Positions 1-8,533 of a DNA stretch of 64,000 nucleotides are shown here, one piece after another. How positions within the stretch are numbered: the first letter of the stretch is position 1; each line of letters opens with the position of its first letter. A program made the position numbers and the translations under genes. Origin of the DNA: Glycocaulis albus (GTDB lineage Bacteria > Pseudomonadota > Alphaproteobacteria > Caulobacterales > Maricaulaceae); assembly GCF_014639075.1 (NCBI RefSeq), contig NZ_BMFS01000010.1, forward strand, positions 46,907 to 110,906, given 5' to 3'. The notes under the pieces are model-generated. The model had not been told where the DNA came from. It made no database searches and saw only the letters and a list, made by a program, of their open reading frames with translations.

Positions 1-213
1 TCTGTTCTTGATATCGAGATAGAGCACGCGGATCACCTCCTGCTTCTTCCCGGCGAATGCGGTACGCAGATAATCCTTGGCCGTGGCAAAGCTGGTGATC
101 TGGGGGCGCTGGGTCATGTAGCGGCGCAGCACCGCGCGCGCCTCTGCGATGATTGCGGCGTCCCGGGGCGCATACCCGCATTCTGGGTGTTGGAGATCTA
201 GGGCGGTCTGCAT
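1..213 (-). CDS. RadC-like JAB-domain protein, N-terminal part (cut by window edge)
   Basis: Seventy-one codons from an ATG at 213 run off the left edge. The visible part resembles the N-terminal half of the RadC/JAB (MPN+) domain: a helical lead-in, then a stretch ending in VIRVLYLDIKNR, which matches the FRVLFLDxKN signature strand of the family. The HxHPSGDxxPS metal site would lie outside the window, so catalytic competence cannot be judged. RadC-like proteins are common on plasmids and mobile elements near ssb and anti-restriction genes; their function is uncertain despite the old DNA-repair label. It is the last visible gene of a minus-strand run that includes ssb. Confidence 0.75.
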   Translation of the reverse strand, partial: MQTALDLQHPECGYAPRDAAIIAEARAVLRRYMTQRPQITSFATAKDYLRTAFAGKKQEVIRVLYLDIKNR

Positions 214-268
214 GGCGGGTCTCCCTGCAGGTGTGGTTGAGGGATTGAGGAACCAGGAAGGAATGAAG

Positions 269-285
269 GCGGCTAGGAGCCGCCT
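269..285 (-). terminator. Hairpin overlapping the stop codon of the 79-aa gene
   Basis: A perfect 7-bp GC-rich inverted repeat (GGCGGCT / AGCCGCC, 3-nt loop) contains the stop codon of the upstream gene. On the minus strand it is followed by a T-rich but interrupted tract. It could be a weak intrinsic terminator; the loose T tract lowers confidence. Confidence 0.35.
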
Positions 286-512
286 TCTTCGTCTTCAGCC
301 AGTTCGTCGAGATAGGATTGGGCGGCTTTGCCGAAGGTGGTTTCGACATCGCGCCGGGACATGCCTTGCCCTACCGCCCAGTGATGCAGGTCGGTGAAAA
401 CGTCATGGAGCAGTTCTTCGGTGTCGAAGCTGCCTCTCAGATCGCTGCCATAGGCCAGATAGCCGTCAACGGCAGCCTCGCCGCGTTCGGCGCGCTCGCT
501 ATTCGTCATCAT
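273..512 (-). CDS. Small acidic hypothetical protein (79 aa)
   Basis: ATG at 512 preceded by GGAGG seven bases upstream, a strong ribosome binding site that fixes the start. The 79-aa product is acidic, mostly helical in composition, with no signal peptide or membrane segment and no motif I recognise. It lies 75 bp downstream of ssb and 59 bp upstream of the RadC-like gene, all on the minus strand, so it is probably co-transcribed with these DNA-maintenance genes. Genes of this size in this position on alphaproteobacterial plasmids are usually annotated only as hypothetical. Reality as a gene is well supported by the ribosome site and spacing; function is unknown. Confidence 0.6.
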   Translation of the reverse strand: MMTNSERAERGEAAVDGYLAYGSDLRGSFDTEELLHDVFTDLHHWAVGQGMSRRDVETTFGKAAQSYLDELAEDEEGGS

Positions 513-587
513 GACGAACCTCCAGATTGTGTAATGTGGGAAAGCGGGCGGCAGCGCCTGATGGCGCTGCCGCTGGCTGCGTGATCG

Positions 588-1022
588 CTAAAACGGAAGA
601 TCGTCGTCGAGCGTATCGGACGCGAATGCGGGACGCTGCTCGGTGGATGACTGACGCTCATCAGCGCTGTCGTCGGAACCGGGGCGCAGAAGCTGCATGA
701 AGCCGGTCTGGCCAACGCGGAAGCGGGTGACGGTGAGGTATTTGCCGTCGGCCTGGACGCGTTCGCTGTCCATCTCGCCGCTGATTTGCAGCATGGCGCC
801 TTTCTTGCCGTTCTTCTTCAGGAAGCTGATCAGATCCTTGCGGAAGGTGGCCACATCATACCAGCTCACATTGTAGATCGGCTGGCCCTGCCGGTCTTTG
901 CCGCCATAGACATTTGAAGCGATCGAGATGAAAGCGACTTCGGTGAATGAGCCGTCGGCACGGCCGATTTCGCGGATGACAGCGTTCTGGCCGAGATTAC
1001 CCGTAATATCAAAGCGGTTCAT
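588..1022 (-). CDS. ssb: Single-stranded DNA-binding protein
   Basis: A 144-aa protein from ATG 1022 with GGAGAG upstream; the open frame extends further 5' but that part lacks family similarity. The first 110 residues form an OB-fold typical of bacterial SSB (MNRFDITGNLGQ start, then strands carrying WYDV and GKYL). The flexible tail ends in the acidic tip DDDLPF, the conserved C-terminal peptide that recruits replication and repair partners. It would coat ssDNA during plasmid replication and conjugative entry. It is divergent from the canonical chromosomal SSB in the core, as plasmid copies often are. It heads a minus-strand cluster with a small protein and a RadC-like gene. Confidence 0.9.
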   Translation of the reverse strand: MNRFDITGNLGQNAVIREIGRADGSFTEVAFISIASNVYGGKDRQGQPIYNVSWYDVATFRKDLISFLKKNGKKGAMLQISGEMDSERVQADGKYLTVTRFRVGQTGFMQLLRPGSDDSADERQSSTEQRPAFASDTLDDDLPF

Positions 1023-1477
1023 ATTGGTCTCTCCTGTCGATCCTGGTGACCGTCTGGCGCGTATCGCCAACTGCTTCTCGATCATCAGGTTCAACTTCAT
1101 TCCCTCATTTTTTGAATTTGAGGGCGGGATGGACCGTCCGGGGTAAATGCGTATCCGGGTTGGCACGTATGGGCGATGGCAATTCGATAGATTGAGATTG
1201 GTGCTTATGGATTTGTGACGGAGGTGTTGATGGGTGTGCTTATGCGGTCCCGTGTGGGTTTTCAGCCTTGCTGAAAGCGCCGAAGGCGCCTCTCCCTCGC
1301 GCTTGTGCGAGGAGAAGGTGCCGGTGCAGGGATGGCAGGGTGCTAAACCCGTTGGCCGGTCTGAATATGCGCAGTATCGGGAAAACAGGAGTTTGCGAGG
1401 CCGATAGCGCGAACGCGGTAATGCAGATGCTCAAGCGGCCATTTGACCTGAGACCCTCAGGTCATGATTCATCGCCA
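1023..1477. other. Intergenic region between sduA and ssb
   Basis: About 455 bp without a convincing gene. It must hold the ssb promoter. Several short inverted repeats are present, including TTTCAGC/GCTGAAA near 1260 and a perfect 8-bp repeat at 1444-1464. Short open frames here lack ribosome sites and plausible protein composition. Confidence 0.4.
1444..1464 (-). terminator. Hairpin downstream of the Shedu gene
   Basis: Perfect 8-bp inverted repeat TGACCTGA / TCAGGTCA with a 5-nt loop, 14 bp past the sduA stop on the minus strand. There is no long T tract, so it may be a weak terminator or an RNA 3'-end stabiliser. Confidence 0.35.
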
Positions 1478-2641
1478 TTATTCGCTGCGCGTGATGAAGC
1501 GGGCCCGATCAAGCAATTCGTCGAATGTCACGATATCTATGCTCCGGTTCTCGCGGCGGAACAGCTCGAAGGTGTCGCGCATCAACATCGCCGCTCTAGG
1601 ATTATCGGAGCTGGTGAACTCATGGCTTGAGCCGATGACCAGTATGCTCTTCGCATTTCTTGTGCGGGCTTTGAGAGTTTCGGTCCCATCCTTGCTGAAA
1701 TGCTCGCCATGGCCAGCCGAGGCGAGCCATTCCGCCTTCTGTTCCAGAATTTGGGAAACGGCGCTCATGAACTCTGAACTGAACTCCCATGTTCCCGCAC
1801 GTCCGCCGCGGCTTGTGCGAAATATCGGCGTGTCAGGCTTCTTGATTTCGACCAGGACCGTATAATCGGTGAACGTCATCAGGAAATCGATCACGGGCTT
1901 GTTCTGGTTGTCTGCGCCGCCTGCGCCCACGGTCATCTCCCGTCCGAACTGCCGCATGACGCGATAGTCCAGCCCGTACCCGAAGACCCATTTTTCGCGG
2001 TCGAAGAAGTCTTGCCACTGACTCTCGCTCCAGTCCCCCAGCCGCATATGTTCTTCATACGCTTCGAGCCCCTGCCGGCGGCCCAGCAGAATGTTGATCT
2101 CTTCGTCGGTCAGCGACTGATGCAAGCCGCGCAGAAGGCTGTCTCGCTGAGTGTCTGTCATCGATCTTATTTGATCGATTATCCTGCGATCTGAGGCATC
2201 GATGATCGCCTTCGGTCCGGGCTTCGTGGAAATGTCCTCAATCGGAAACCGCTCCTCATTCGACAGGTCGATGAACTCGATTTGGGAGAGAAAGTCGAGA
2301 AGCCGGGTAAACTCCTCGCGTCGGAATGTGAACTCCTCCTTTTCCATCGCCTCGAACCAATCGCCGGCGCGGGATTTGAATGTTTGGAGCGTGAGGCGCT
2401 TAACGCGCTTGTCGTCTTGTGTGACGAGAGCCGTGACCTGCGTCTTGCGGGTGTTTCCCGTCAGACGAAGACACATCGCGCCTTCAATCTCGCCTAGATG
2501 AAGCTCGTCGCTTCCCTCCACCACCATTTTCACTTGGCGGACCCGCTCGGTGTTCCTTTCATTGAAGGTGAAGACCTTCGAGATGTAGGTTTTGGCATGT
2601 TTGCGAAGCCGGAAAAAATCGTATTCGCTTCCTTCGGCCAT
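1478..2641 (-). CDS. sduA: Shedu-family DUF4263 nuclease (anti-phage defence)
   Basis: A 387-aa protein from ATG 2641, with AGGAG ten bases upstream. The C-terminal third carries a PD-(D/E)XK-type nuclease core: VIDFLMT supplies the Asp and TVLVEIKKPDT supplies the E-x-K. It follows a WVFGYGLDYR segment typical of the DUF4263 domain, which defines the SduA protein of the single-gene Shedu defence system. The N-terminal 200 residues are a variable region thought in this family to control activation. Shedu proteins protect against phage by nucleolytic attack. The gene stands alone between ssb and a degraded region, as expected for a one-gene system. I infer the function from the domain; the subtype was not determined. 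Confidence 0.82.
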   Translation of the reverse strand: MAEGSEYDFFRLRKHAKTYISKVFTFNERNTERVRQVKMVVEGSDELHLGEIEGAMCLRLTGNTRKTQVTALVTQDDKRVKRLTLQTFKSRAGDWFEAMEKEEFTFRREEFTRLLDFLSQIEFIDLSNEERFPIEDISTKPGPKAIIDASDRRIIDQIRSMTDTQRDSLLRGLHQSLTDEEINILLGRRQGLEAYEEHMRLGDWSESQWQDFFDREKWVFGYGLDYRVMRQFGREMTVGAGGADNQNKPVIDFLMTFTDYTVLVEIKKPDTPIFRTSRGGRAGTWEFSSEFMSAVSQILEQKAEWLASAGHGEHFSKDGTETLKARTRNAKSILVIGSSHEFTSSDNPRAAMLMRDTFELFRRENRSIDIVTFDELLDRARFITRSE

Positions 2642-2830
2642 GCGCGGCAATCTCCTTCGTTCGTCCTAAGGCTATACCAATGCATTCTTATTGCGCCGAT
2701 GGGAAGACGAGGCGACCAAATCACGTCGTAGAACACTAATCCGACGATACCAGAGGCGCGTTTTCCTCTCCGCCATGAAATTGTTGGCGGCATCGGACAG
2801 CACCGCCTGGTTCCAGCGTCTTCGAAGCCG

Positions 2831-3180
2831 TCAGAGCTCTGAGATCATCGCTGAGATTGTGCGCAGAGGAGACACCTCGATGGAACTCAGGAGCGGATAC
2901 GCCTTGGCATCCGGATAGACGATAATGCCGAGGGGACGGAGGTTGTCGATGGCTGGGTGGAAGCCACGAACGATGCCGGGCGTTGGGCTACGCTTGTTCT
3001 CCATCGCCCATAAGTCGCCACCGGAGGGGTCAGCATCAGGTTAATCTCTGTGGCTGCGCAGGTGCGATAGAAGGACGGGCGCGCGAACTCGGCAGCGCTG
3101 AGCAGGCTCCAGAGGCCTTTTCCTCTGGCCAAAGCCAGCCAGTCCCGCTGTGCGATTTCTACACTTTGCCCATGGTGGTC
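2831..3180 (-). pseudogene. Frameshifted remnant of an unidentified gene
   Basis: Two overlapping minus-strand frames join into one protein-like sequence if a single frameshift is allowed near 3030. The first part reads DWLALARGKGLWSLLSAAEF and ends in EINLMLTP. The second runs from GGDLWAMENKR through GIIVYPDAKAYPLLSSIEVS to a TGA at 2831-2833. Both parts have realistic amino-acid composition, and neither has a credible start. I do not recognise the family. It is best described as a decayed coding region, with sequencing error as the alternative. Confidence 0.35.
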
Positions 3181-3599
3181 GCGCTGGGCGGTACCGGCGT
3201 GTTGTCGTGGAGACAGGCGAAAAGTTCAGAAACGGTAGTTTCCAACGATTCTGCGAGAGAATACATGACATCGGTTTGAATACGTGAATCTGTATAAAAC
3301 AGGTGCATCGTGTGATAGAAGAATGTCGTAATGGAAACGTTTATGATTTCTTGAACATGCGTATGCAGAATACGAGGGATTGAAATCACATAAATGGTGC
3401 TATCATTTGGTGGCGCATAAAAATTCTGAGGTATGCTTTCTAGAACGACGCTAGTGCAGCGCGTGACGAGAAGTGAGCCTGCGGTATATATTGGAGTGTT
3501 GTATTTCGTGGACAGGGAATAGAGAAACTGTTCGTGCCGCTTCTGATGGGCGGCAGCGATAGCGACCCTTACGCTTATTTTGGACGAAGGTTTTGCCAT
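3159..3599 (-). CDS. AT-rich orphan gene, hypothetical protein (146 aa)
   Basis: ATG at 3599 with only a weak ribosome site. The 146-aa product is rich in Thr, Ser, Ile and Tyr, unlike the Ala/Arg-rich proteins around it, and the DNA is visibly AT-richer than its neighbours, which points to recent acquisition. It has no signal peptide, clear membrane segment or motif I recognise. It sits downstream of the large helicase gene on the same strand, and its 3' end overlaps the frameshifted remnant. Long open reading in AT-rich DNA argues for a real gene, but there is no homology-based support. Confidence 0.45.
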   Translation of the reverse strand: MAKPSSKISVRVAIAAAHQKRHEQFLYSLSTKYNTPIYTAGSLLVTRCTSVVLESIPQNFYAPPNDSTIYVISIPRILHTHVQEIINVSITTFFYHTMHLFYTDSRIQTDVMYSLAESLETTVSELFACLHDNTPVPPSATTMGKV

Positions 3600-3667
3600 G
3601 TCGGCGGTTTATAGCAGGCGTATATATCGGGCAAGAGTAAACGATATACCAGCGAGTTAGGCTGGAG

Positions 3668-3691
3668 AGCCCCGGCGGCAAGGCCGGGGCT
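3668..3691 (-). terminator. GC-rich hairpin after the helicase/methylase gene
   Basis: Perfect 9-bp inverted repeat AGCCCCGGC / GCCGGGGCT with a 6-nt loop, 20 bp beyond the stop of the giant gene on the minus strand. It lacks a T tract on that strand, so termination strength is uncertain. Confidence 0.4.
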
Positions 3692-3710
3692 GCGCACAGC
3701 GAGTTCAGTG

Positions 3711-6700
3711 TCAGGCGGCCAAGACGAGATCGGGCCGGGATTGTTGAAGCCGTTGAAGGAAGACCAGGGCTTCCTGATCGGGCACCGTAAGGCGCATCTG
3801 GTAGGCATGGCGTTGCGCCTGGGCACCAAGGGAGGTCCAGAATGGAAGATCGTCGGCTTTCCAGCCACGAATCTCGATCACGGGCTTGTCCATGAAGCGA
3901 GTGGGCACAAGGTGAAGGCGAGAAGCGGTGTGGCTTATGGACCGGCCCTCTCTGAGCTGGGAGATTAGGTGATCGGGTTTCTGACGGGTTTCGATATCGG
4001 CCAGCATCTTGGCCTGGTTGGCAGTGAGCAGCCGGCCAACAACGGAATCGCCGTTGTCATCCATTACGCGACGGACGGATATGTCCGAGGAGTCGAAAGA
4101 CCGCCAGAGGTGGAGGCTGGCACCGTGGAGGATATGGACCAGGCGTTTCAGAATTTGAGCCGGTTTGGATTGAGCGGCTTTCCAGAGGCGCGTGAACTCT
4201 TCCTGATCGATCTCCTCATAGCGCATGATGAGGGCGTTTTCTGACTGATGCCAGCGTGAAGAGGGGCTGTCGAGCGTTAGGACGGTGTAGGGAATGCCGT
4301 TATCTCCTGCAGCCAGCCGGGGCATGGATGCGAGGATGGGCGTATGCGTTTTACGGTCCTTGAAATAGCCCGATATGAAGTCCGGATCGATTGAGAGAGC
4401 ATCCAGAGAGCGGGGATGGAGGATGTCGGTTGTCTCATAGACCGAGACATAGCCGGGCAGGAAACCTTCCGGGTCGGCAGGGAGCTGATGGCGCTCAAGC
4501 AAACGGATTTCATCGGCGGTGATCATGGATATCTCGTGATCGAGGATGCCTTGTGACTTTGCCTGTTCGAGCGAAGCTTCCAGCAGGCCGAAGAATTCTG
4601 CAAAGATGGCGTTCTGCGTTGCAAAAGGCAGCGCCAGGAGCCTGTTGAGCCAGCGTGTTATGGCAGGCAGGTCAGAGATCGCGGCTGCGTTAGCGGTCAG
4701 TTTGAGACCAGTCAGCTCCTCGAATTTGGCTGCAGAGATACACGCTTTGCCCGAGGCAAGTTGATGAACCCAGTTGCGATACGCGCCAAAGGCGTATGGG
4801 CCTTCCAGATTGTCCAGTGCGGAGAAGAGCTGGTCGCCAGCCGAACGTCGGTCGGCTTTGGTGAAGGCTCCAAGCACTTCAAGACGGCGCGCGATAGTTG
4901 AAATGAAGCGTTTCTGCCCGGCGAGATTTGTAGAGACCGGCCGGAAGCGCGGGGGTACCGCCTGATTTGAACGGTGCGAGCGTCCAAGACCCTGAATGGC
5001 TTTGGAAGCGCGCCAGCCTGGTTCGATAAGGTAATGGCTGCGACGCTTCTGGTTCTTGTGGTCGAGACTGGCGTGATAGGAGCGGCCCGTGCCGCCAGCG
5101 TCGGAGAAGACGAGCAGATCGGCATCACCTGCCATGAAGCGCGCTGCTTCGGCCGGGTTTGAACTGGCAGGGCGGGTTACAAGCGTGCGGGATCCGTTGG
5201 CCATGACCAGACGCCGGGAACGGCCGGTACACTCGGCCAGACGATCAGGACCGAAGTGAAGAACGAGCTGGTCGAGCGCGCCCAGGCACTCTGGGAGAAG
5301 GATAAGCCGGTTCAAAAGGGCTTCACGAGCTGCGTCAGCTTCAGGACAGACGACATGGTTGCCGTCCTCGTCTAGCAGGGGTGTGGTGTCGACGATTTCA
5401 CCGTCTTCGTAAATCGGCTGTTGCTTCACAACAGGGAAGGCGTTCTCAAGATAATCGATCACATACTCTTTGGGCGTGATGTCGATATTCTCGATGCCCA
5501 TCTCGCCAGCATGCTTTAACCGGCGTTCGAGCACGGACTGATTGGTGGATGTGACCTGCACGACCGGGGCTAGGCCATTGGCGATGTCATCCTCAATGGC
5601 ATGGATCAGAGCTGGTGATTGTATGGTTTGAAGCAGGTGGCCAAAGAACCGGAGCTTTGTGGATTCAAAGGCCGAGAGCGCGGCCGCTTTTGCTGATCTG
5701 GAATTGGTGGCGTTGGTTTCATCAACAATGCCGGTGGATTCCAGGGCCGCCTGGAGATTGGAGTGGATTACGGTCCAGGCGGCTGACCATTCATCCCACA
5801 GAGCGATATCGTCTGGTGTGAAATCGTGGGTGAGAGGGTCATAGGAGACGCCCTCGTAGCTGAGAGAACGGGCGGTGTAGAGCCCCCTGCCCTTCAGCTC
5901 TCTCATCAGCAGTTCAAGGGCTGCAGGACCGCCAGCAGAGAGATTGGAAAGGCAGGCTTCACGGGTATCGAAGGGCGTCTTGGAGCAACCCCACAGGCCG
6001 AGGCGTGTGGCGTATGCCAGATTTTCGACGTGAGAGCCTCCGGTGGCGGAGACGTAAACGATGCGGGCCTCTGGGAGCATGTTTTGCAGGCGCAGGCCAG
6101 TAAGGCCGGTCTGGGATGCCTTGCCCATACCGATCTTGCCCTGGATCTGGATCGCAGAGCCCATGGCATGGGCCTCATCGAAGATGATCAAGCCGTCGAA
6201 ATCGGCACCGAACGCCTCGATGATCTGGTCGATGCGGGCGCGGCGCGCCTGGGTGGAGCCCATACGCAGTGTTGCATAGGTCGCAAAGAGGATCCCTTCG
6301 ACGTTGGAGATATCGTCGTTGGCCGATATCGCTTTGAGATCGATGATCTCATGGGCACGGCCACCGAGGGCGGTCCAGTCTCGCCGGGCGTCTTCGATCA
6401 AGGTGGCGCTTTCTGAAATCCAGAGGTGACGGGTGCGGCCGCGGCATAGATTGTCCATCAGGATGCCGGCGATTTCACGCCCCTTCCCTACTCCGGTGCC
6501 GTCGGCGATGAAGTAGCCATAGCGATAGGCGTGGCCTTCAGGGTGCTCATTGACGTCAAGAGCGCTTTCATTGGGCAGATAGGCTCCGGGAATGAAGCGT
6601 TCGTGGGCCTGACCTGCGTAGATGATGGATTCCAGTTGGGCGTCGGTGAGTATGCCAGACTTGATTACACGGGCGGGAAGGCACGGCTGGTAGGTAGGCT

Positions 6701-7862
6701 TGGGCGCCGGAACGGATGCCATGGAGAAGGTTTCGACAAGCGGGGTGATATGAGGCTTGGCATCTTCGAGAGCTACACGGCTGGGGCGGTATCGCGCGAA
6801 GATGGCAGAGTCTCCGGCCGGCTGGGCAGATTGAGGTTCGGTGGTGCCATAGTGCAGGGGTTTTCCGGGAAGCGGAGGACGGAAAGTGCCGAAGGACCGC
6901 ACTCTGGACGGGCGGTTGGCAGAGCCTTGGCCGAGATCCAGACCAAGTTGTCCTGAAACTGGGGTGCTGGAAGGGGCCGCGCCTGGTTGAGCATTGGAAG
7001 CGCGGAGGATGTCCAGAATGGCAGATTTCATCGCGTCATAGTCGGCGATAGGTTGAATATCGGGGAGCTTTCGCGGAGCGCGTTTGGTCAAGCGCACCAG
7101 AGCGGTAGCAGTTGAAACGCCTGCATGAGCGAAAAGCTTCGGAGCAAGAGACATCACAACGTCACACTCTGCCCGGTCACCCAGGACGGCGGACAATGCC
7201 CTGGCGTCGGTCAGTCGTGCTGGCAGCAGAGCGACGGCAATACCTTCGTTACCGAGGCAGGAGATCAGGGTTTTCAGATGCCGTTCGGCATGAGCGAAGG
7301 GTGGGTTGATGATGGCCCGGTGATACCGCCCGTCCGGAGCGGTCAACGCGTCAAGGACGGCGGCATCAGCAGCCATTATTTCGGCTGTGGGGAAAAGGAA
7401 TTTGAGAATTGAACGCGACTGAGCATTAGGCTCGTTGAGCGTGAGTGCGGCGCCTTTCAGGCCAGCAAACGCTGCCAGCATGCCGTTGCCGGCTGAAGGT
7501 TCGATAACACGCATGTCGGAGCGAGCAGTAAGCAGAGCAGTTGCCGCCGCTGCCAGTATGGGAGGGGTGGAAAAGAGTTCGCGCGACTGACTGGCGATGG
7601 AACGAATGGTCTGCGTGGGCTTCCAGTGCTGGAGCCTGGTGGCAATAGACAGAAGTTCAGCCACGGAGCTGGCAGGATTGCTTGCAAGGATGCGCAGCAC
7701 GGTGGCGGCTTCGATCGCGTCGTAAGCATCACGCCATTCCCACCTGCCAGACTCATGGGTGGCGTCCATGATGTCGTTGATCGAGGCACGCGATAGCGGT
7801 CTCTCTATGGGTGTGCCAGCGAACAATGTGGCAGCCCGCGTAAGCGAGGATTGTTGGTGCAT
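3711..7862 (-). CDS. DNA methylase/strawberry-notch-type helicase fusion
   Basis: A 1383-aa protein from ATG 7862 (GGAGAAAGACG before it; the longer open frame upstream is not protein-like). The N-terminal third is an adenine/cytosine-N methyltransferase fold: EPSAGNGML is the SAM-binding motif and INPPF the NPPF/Y catalytic motif. The rest is a superfamily 2 helicase of the strawberry-notch type: Walker A in TGVGKGREIA, DEAH box in IIFDEAHAMGSA, and a C-terminal block containing GGTGRSYHA and GLGRSHRSNQ. Such giants occur on large alphaproteobacterial plasmids and may protect or process incoming plasmid DNA; the exact role is unknown. It lies downstream of the partition cluster. Confidence 0.85.
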   Translation of the reverse strand: MHQQSSLTRAATLFAGTPIERPLSRASINDIMDATHESGRWEWRDAYDAIEAATVLRILASNPASSVAELLSIATRLQHWKPTQTIRSIASQSRELFSTPPILAAAATALLTARSDMRVIEPSAGNGMLAAFAGLKGAALTLNEPNAQSRSILKFLFPTAEIMAADAAVLDALTAPDGRYHRAIINPPFAHAERHLKTLISCLGNEGIAVALLPARLTDARALSAVLGDRAECDVVMSLAPKLFAHAGVSTATALVRLTKRAPRKLPDIQPIADYDAMKSAILDILRASNAQPGAAPSSTPVSGQLGLDLGQGSANRPSRVRSFGTFRPPLPGKPLHYGTTEPQSAQPAGDSAIFARYRPSRVALEDAKPHITPLVETFSMASVPAPKPTYQPCLPARVIKSGILTDAQLESIIYAGQAHERFIPGAYLPNESALDVNEHPEGHAYRYGYFIADGTGVGKGREIAGILMDNLCRGRTRHLWISESATLIEDARRDWTALGGRAHEIIDLKAISANDDISNVEGILFATYATLRMGSTQARRARIDQIIEAFGADFDGLIIFDEAHAMGSAIQIQGKIGMGKASQTGLTGLRLQNMLPEARIVYVSATGGSHVENLAYATRLGLWGCSKTPFDTREACLSNLSAGGPAALELLMRELKGRGLYTARSLSYEGVSYDPLTHDFTPDDIALWDEWSAAWTVIHSNLQAALESTGIVDETNATNSRSAKAAALSAFESTKLRFFGHLLQTIQSPALIHAIEDDIANGLAPVVQVTSTNQSVLERRLKHAGEMGIENIDITPKEYVIDYLENAFPVVKQQPIYEDGEIVDTTPLLDEDGNHVVCPEADAAREALLNRLILLPECLGALDQLVLHFGPDRLAECTGRSRRLVMANGSRTLVTRPASSNPAEAARFMAGDADLLVFSDAGGTGRSYHASLDHKNQKRRSHYLIEPGWRASKAIQGLGRSHRSNQAVPPRFRPVSTNLAGQKRFISTIARRLEVLGAFTKADRRSAGDQLFSALDNLEGPYAFGAYRNWVHQLASGKACISAAKFEELTGLKLTANAAAISDLPAITRWLNRLLALPFATQNAIFAEFFGLLEASLEQAKSQGILDHEISMITADEIRLLERHQLPADPEGFLPGYVSVYETTDILHPRSLDALSIDPDFISGYFKDRKTHTPILASMPRLAAGDNGIPYTVLTLDSPSSRWHQSENALIMRYEEIDQEEFTRLWKAAQSKPAQILKRLVHILHGASLHLWRSFDSSDISVRRVMDDNGDSVVGRLLTANQAKMLADIETRQKPDHLISQLREGRSISHTASRLHLVPTRFMDKPVIEIRGWKADDLPFWTSLGAQAQRHAYQMRLTVPDQEALVFLQRLQQSRPDLVLAA

Positions 7863-8011
7863 CGTCTTTCTCCTGAAAAGCTTCAGGAGGCCCCCTCCCC
7901 TTTTTCCCTTTCGGGCGGTGAAGAGGTCGATCGATACGGCTGGACCGGGAAAGGATATTGGCCGGGCCACCGATTTGCGGGGATGGGCAAGCAGCCCGGC
8001 CAAGTGGGATG

Positions 8012-8029
8012 GTCAACGTCATCGTTGAC
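8012..8029. promoter_or_regulatory. Palindrome upstream of the helicase/methylase gene
   Basis: GTCAACG-TCAT-CGTTGAC: 7-bp arms with a 4-bp spacer, 150 bp upstream of the start at 7862. It is a likely operator for a dimeric regulator. A second loose repeat, GTACA/TGTAC, lies near 8060-8080 in the same AT-rich promoter stretch (7863-8126). Confidence 0.4.
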
Positions 8030-8126
8030 GCCAAGTGATCTAACACACGGCTGATTTAAGTACAAGCTAAATGTACGTTTTGTATGTCATTGTTTTAATG
8101 GGCTATTTTATGGCACTTTAAACCGA

Positions 8127-8522
8127 TCAATTTGTGGCATCCGCCTGATCAACAAGGGCCTGGAGATCAGCAATCTGCTGCTCGGACAGGAGCTGGTCAT
8201 TGATGCTGCCTCGCTTGATCACCTCCCGTGCAAACTGGAGAATGGCAGCTTCCAGCACCGGCCCAGCCGCGCGGTGTTTGTCAAAGAGGTATTTTGCGAC
8301 AGCCGAATGCTCGGGATAGGTGCGGGCCGTGATGCGATCGGTGCGGGTCCGCTCTTTCGGTACGGGCCCGGATTTGGAACGCGGCTTCACTGGCGTGATG
8401 CCGCGTGTCTTGTTCATCACCTGGGTAGCAGCGAGGACATCCTCGCGTGTCCTGTTTGCGGCTGGGATTTTCGCATCAGCCGGTGCGTCCTCGAAAAAGG
8501 TGAATTTGGGCTTCTCGACCAT
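8127..8522 (-). CDS. Small basic protein after parA, candidate partition partner
   Basis: A 131-aa protein starting 11 bp after the parA stop on the same strand, so translationally linked to it. The central part is strongly basic (KPRSKSGPVPKERTRTDRITAR), followed by a helical C-terminal domain. ParA proteins of the small plasmid type are usually followed by a short DNA-binding partner that recognises the centromere. Position, size and charge fit that role, but there is no diagnostic motif such as a clear ribbon-helix-helix. The alternative is an unrelated regulatory protein. The large ParB-like protein further upstream could be the true partner instead. Confidence 0.5.
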   Translation of the reverse strand: MVEKPKFTFFEDAPADAKIPAANRTREDVLAATQVMNKTRGITPVKPRSKSGPVPKERTRTDRITARTYPEHSAVAKYLFDKHRAAGPVLEAAILQFAREVIKRGSINDQLLSEQQIADLQALVDQADATN

Positions 8523-8533
8523 ACTGCCCTCCC

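Noticed and set aside
5826..6416. 196-codon plus-strand open frame inside the helicase gene
   Set aside because: Lies on the opposite strand of the DEAH helicase core; composition typical of a shadow frame.
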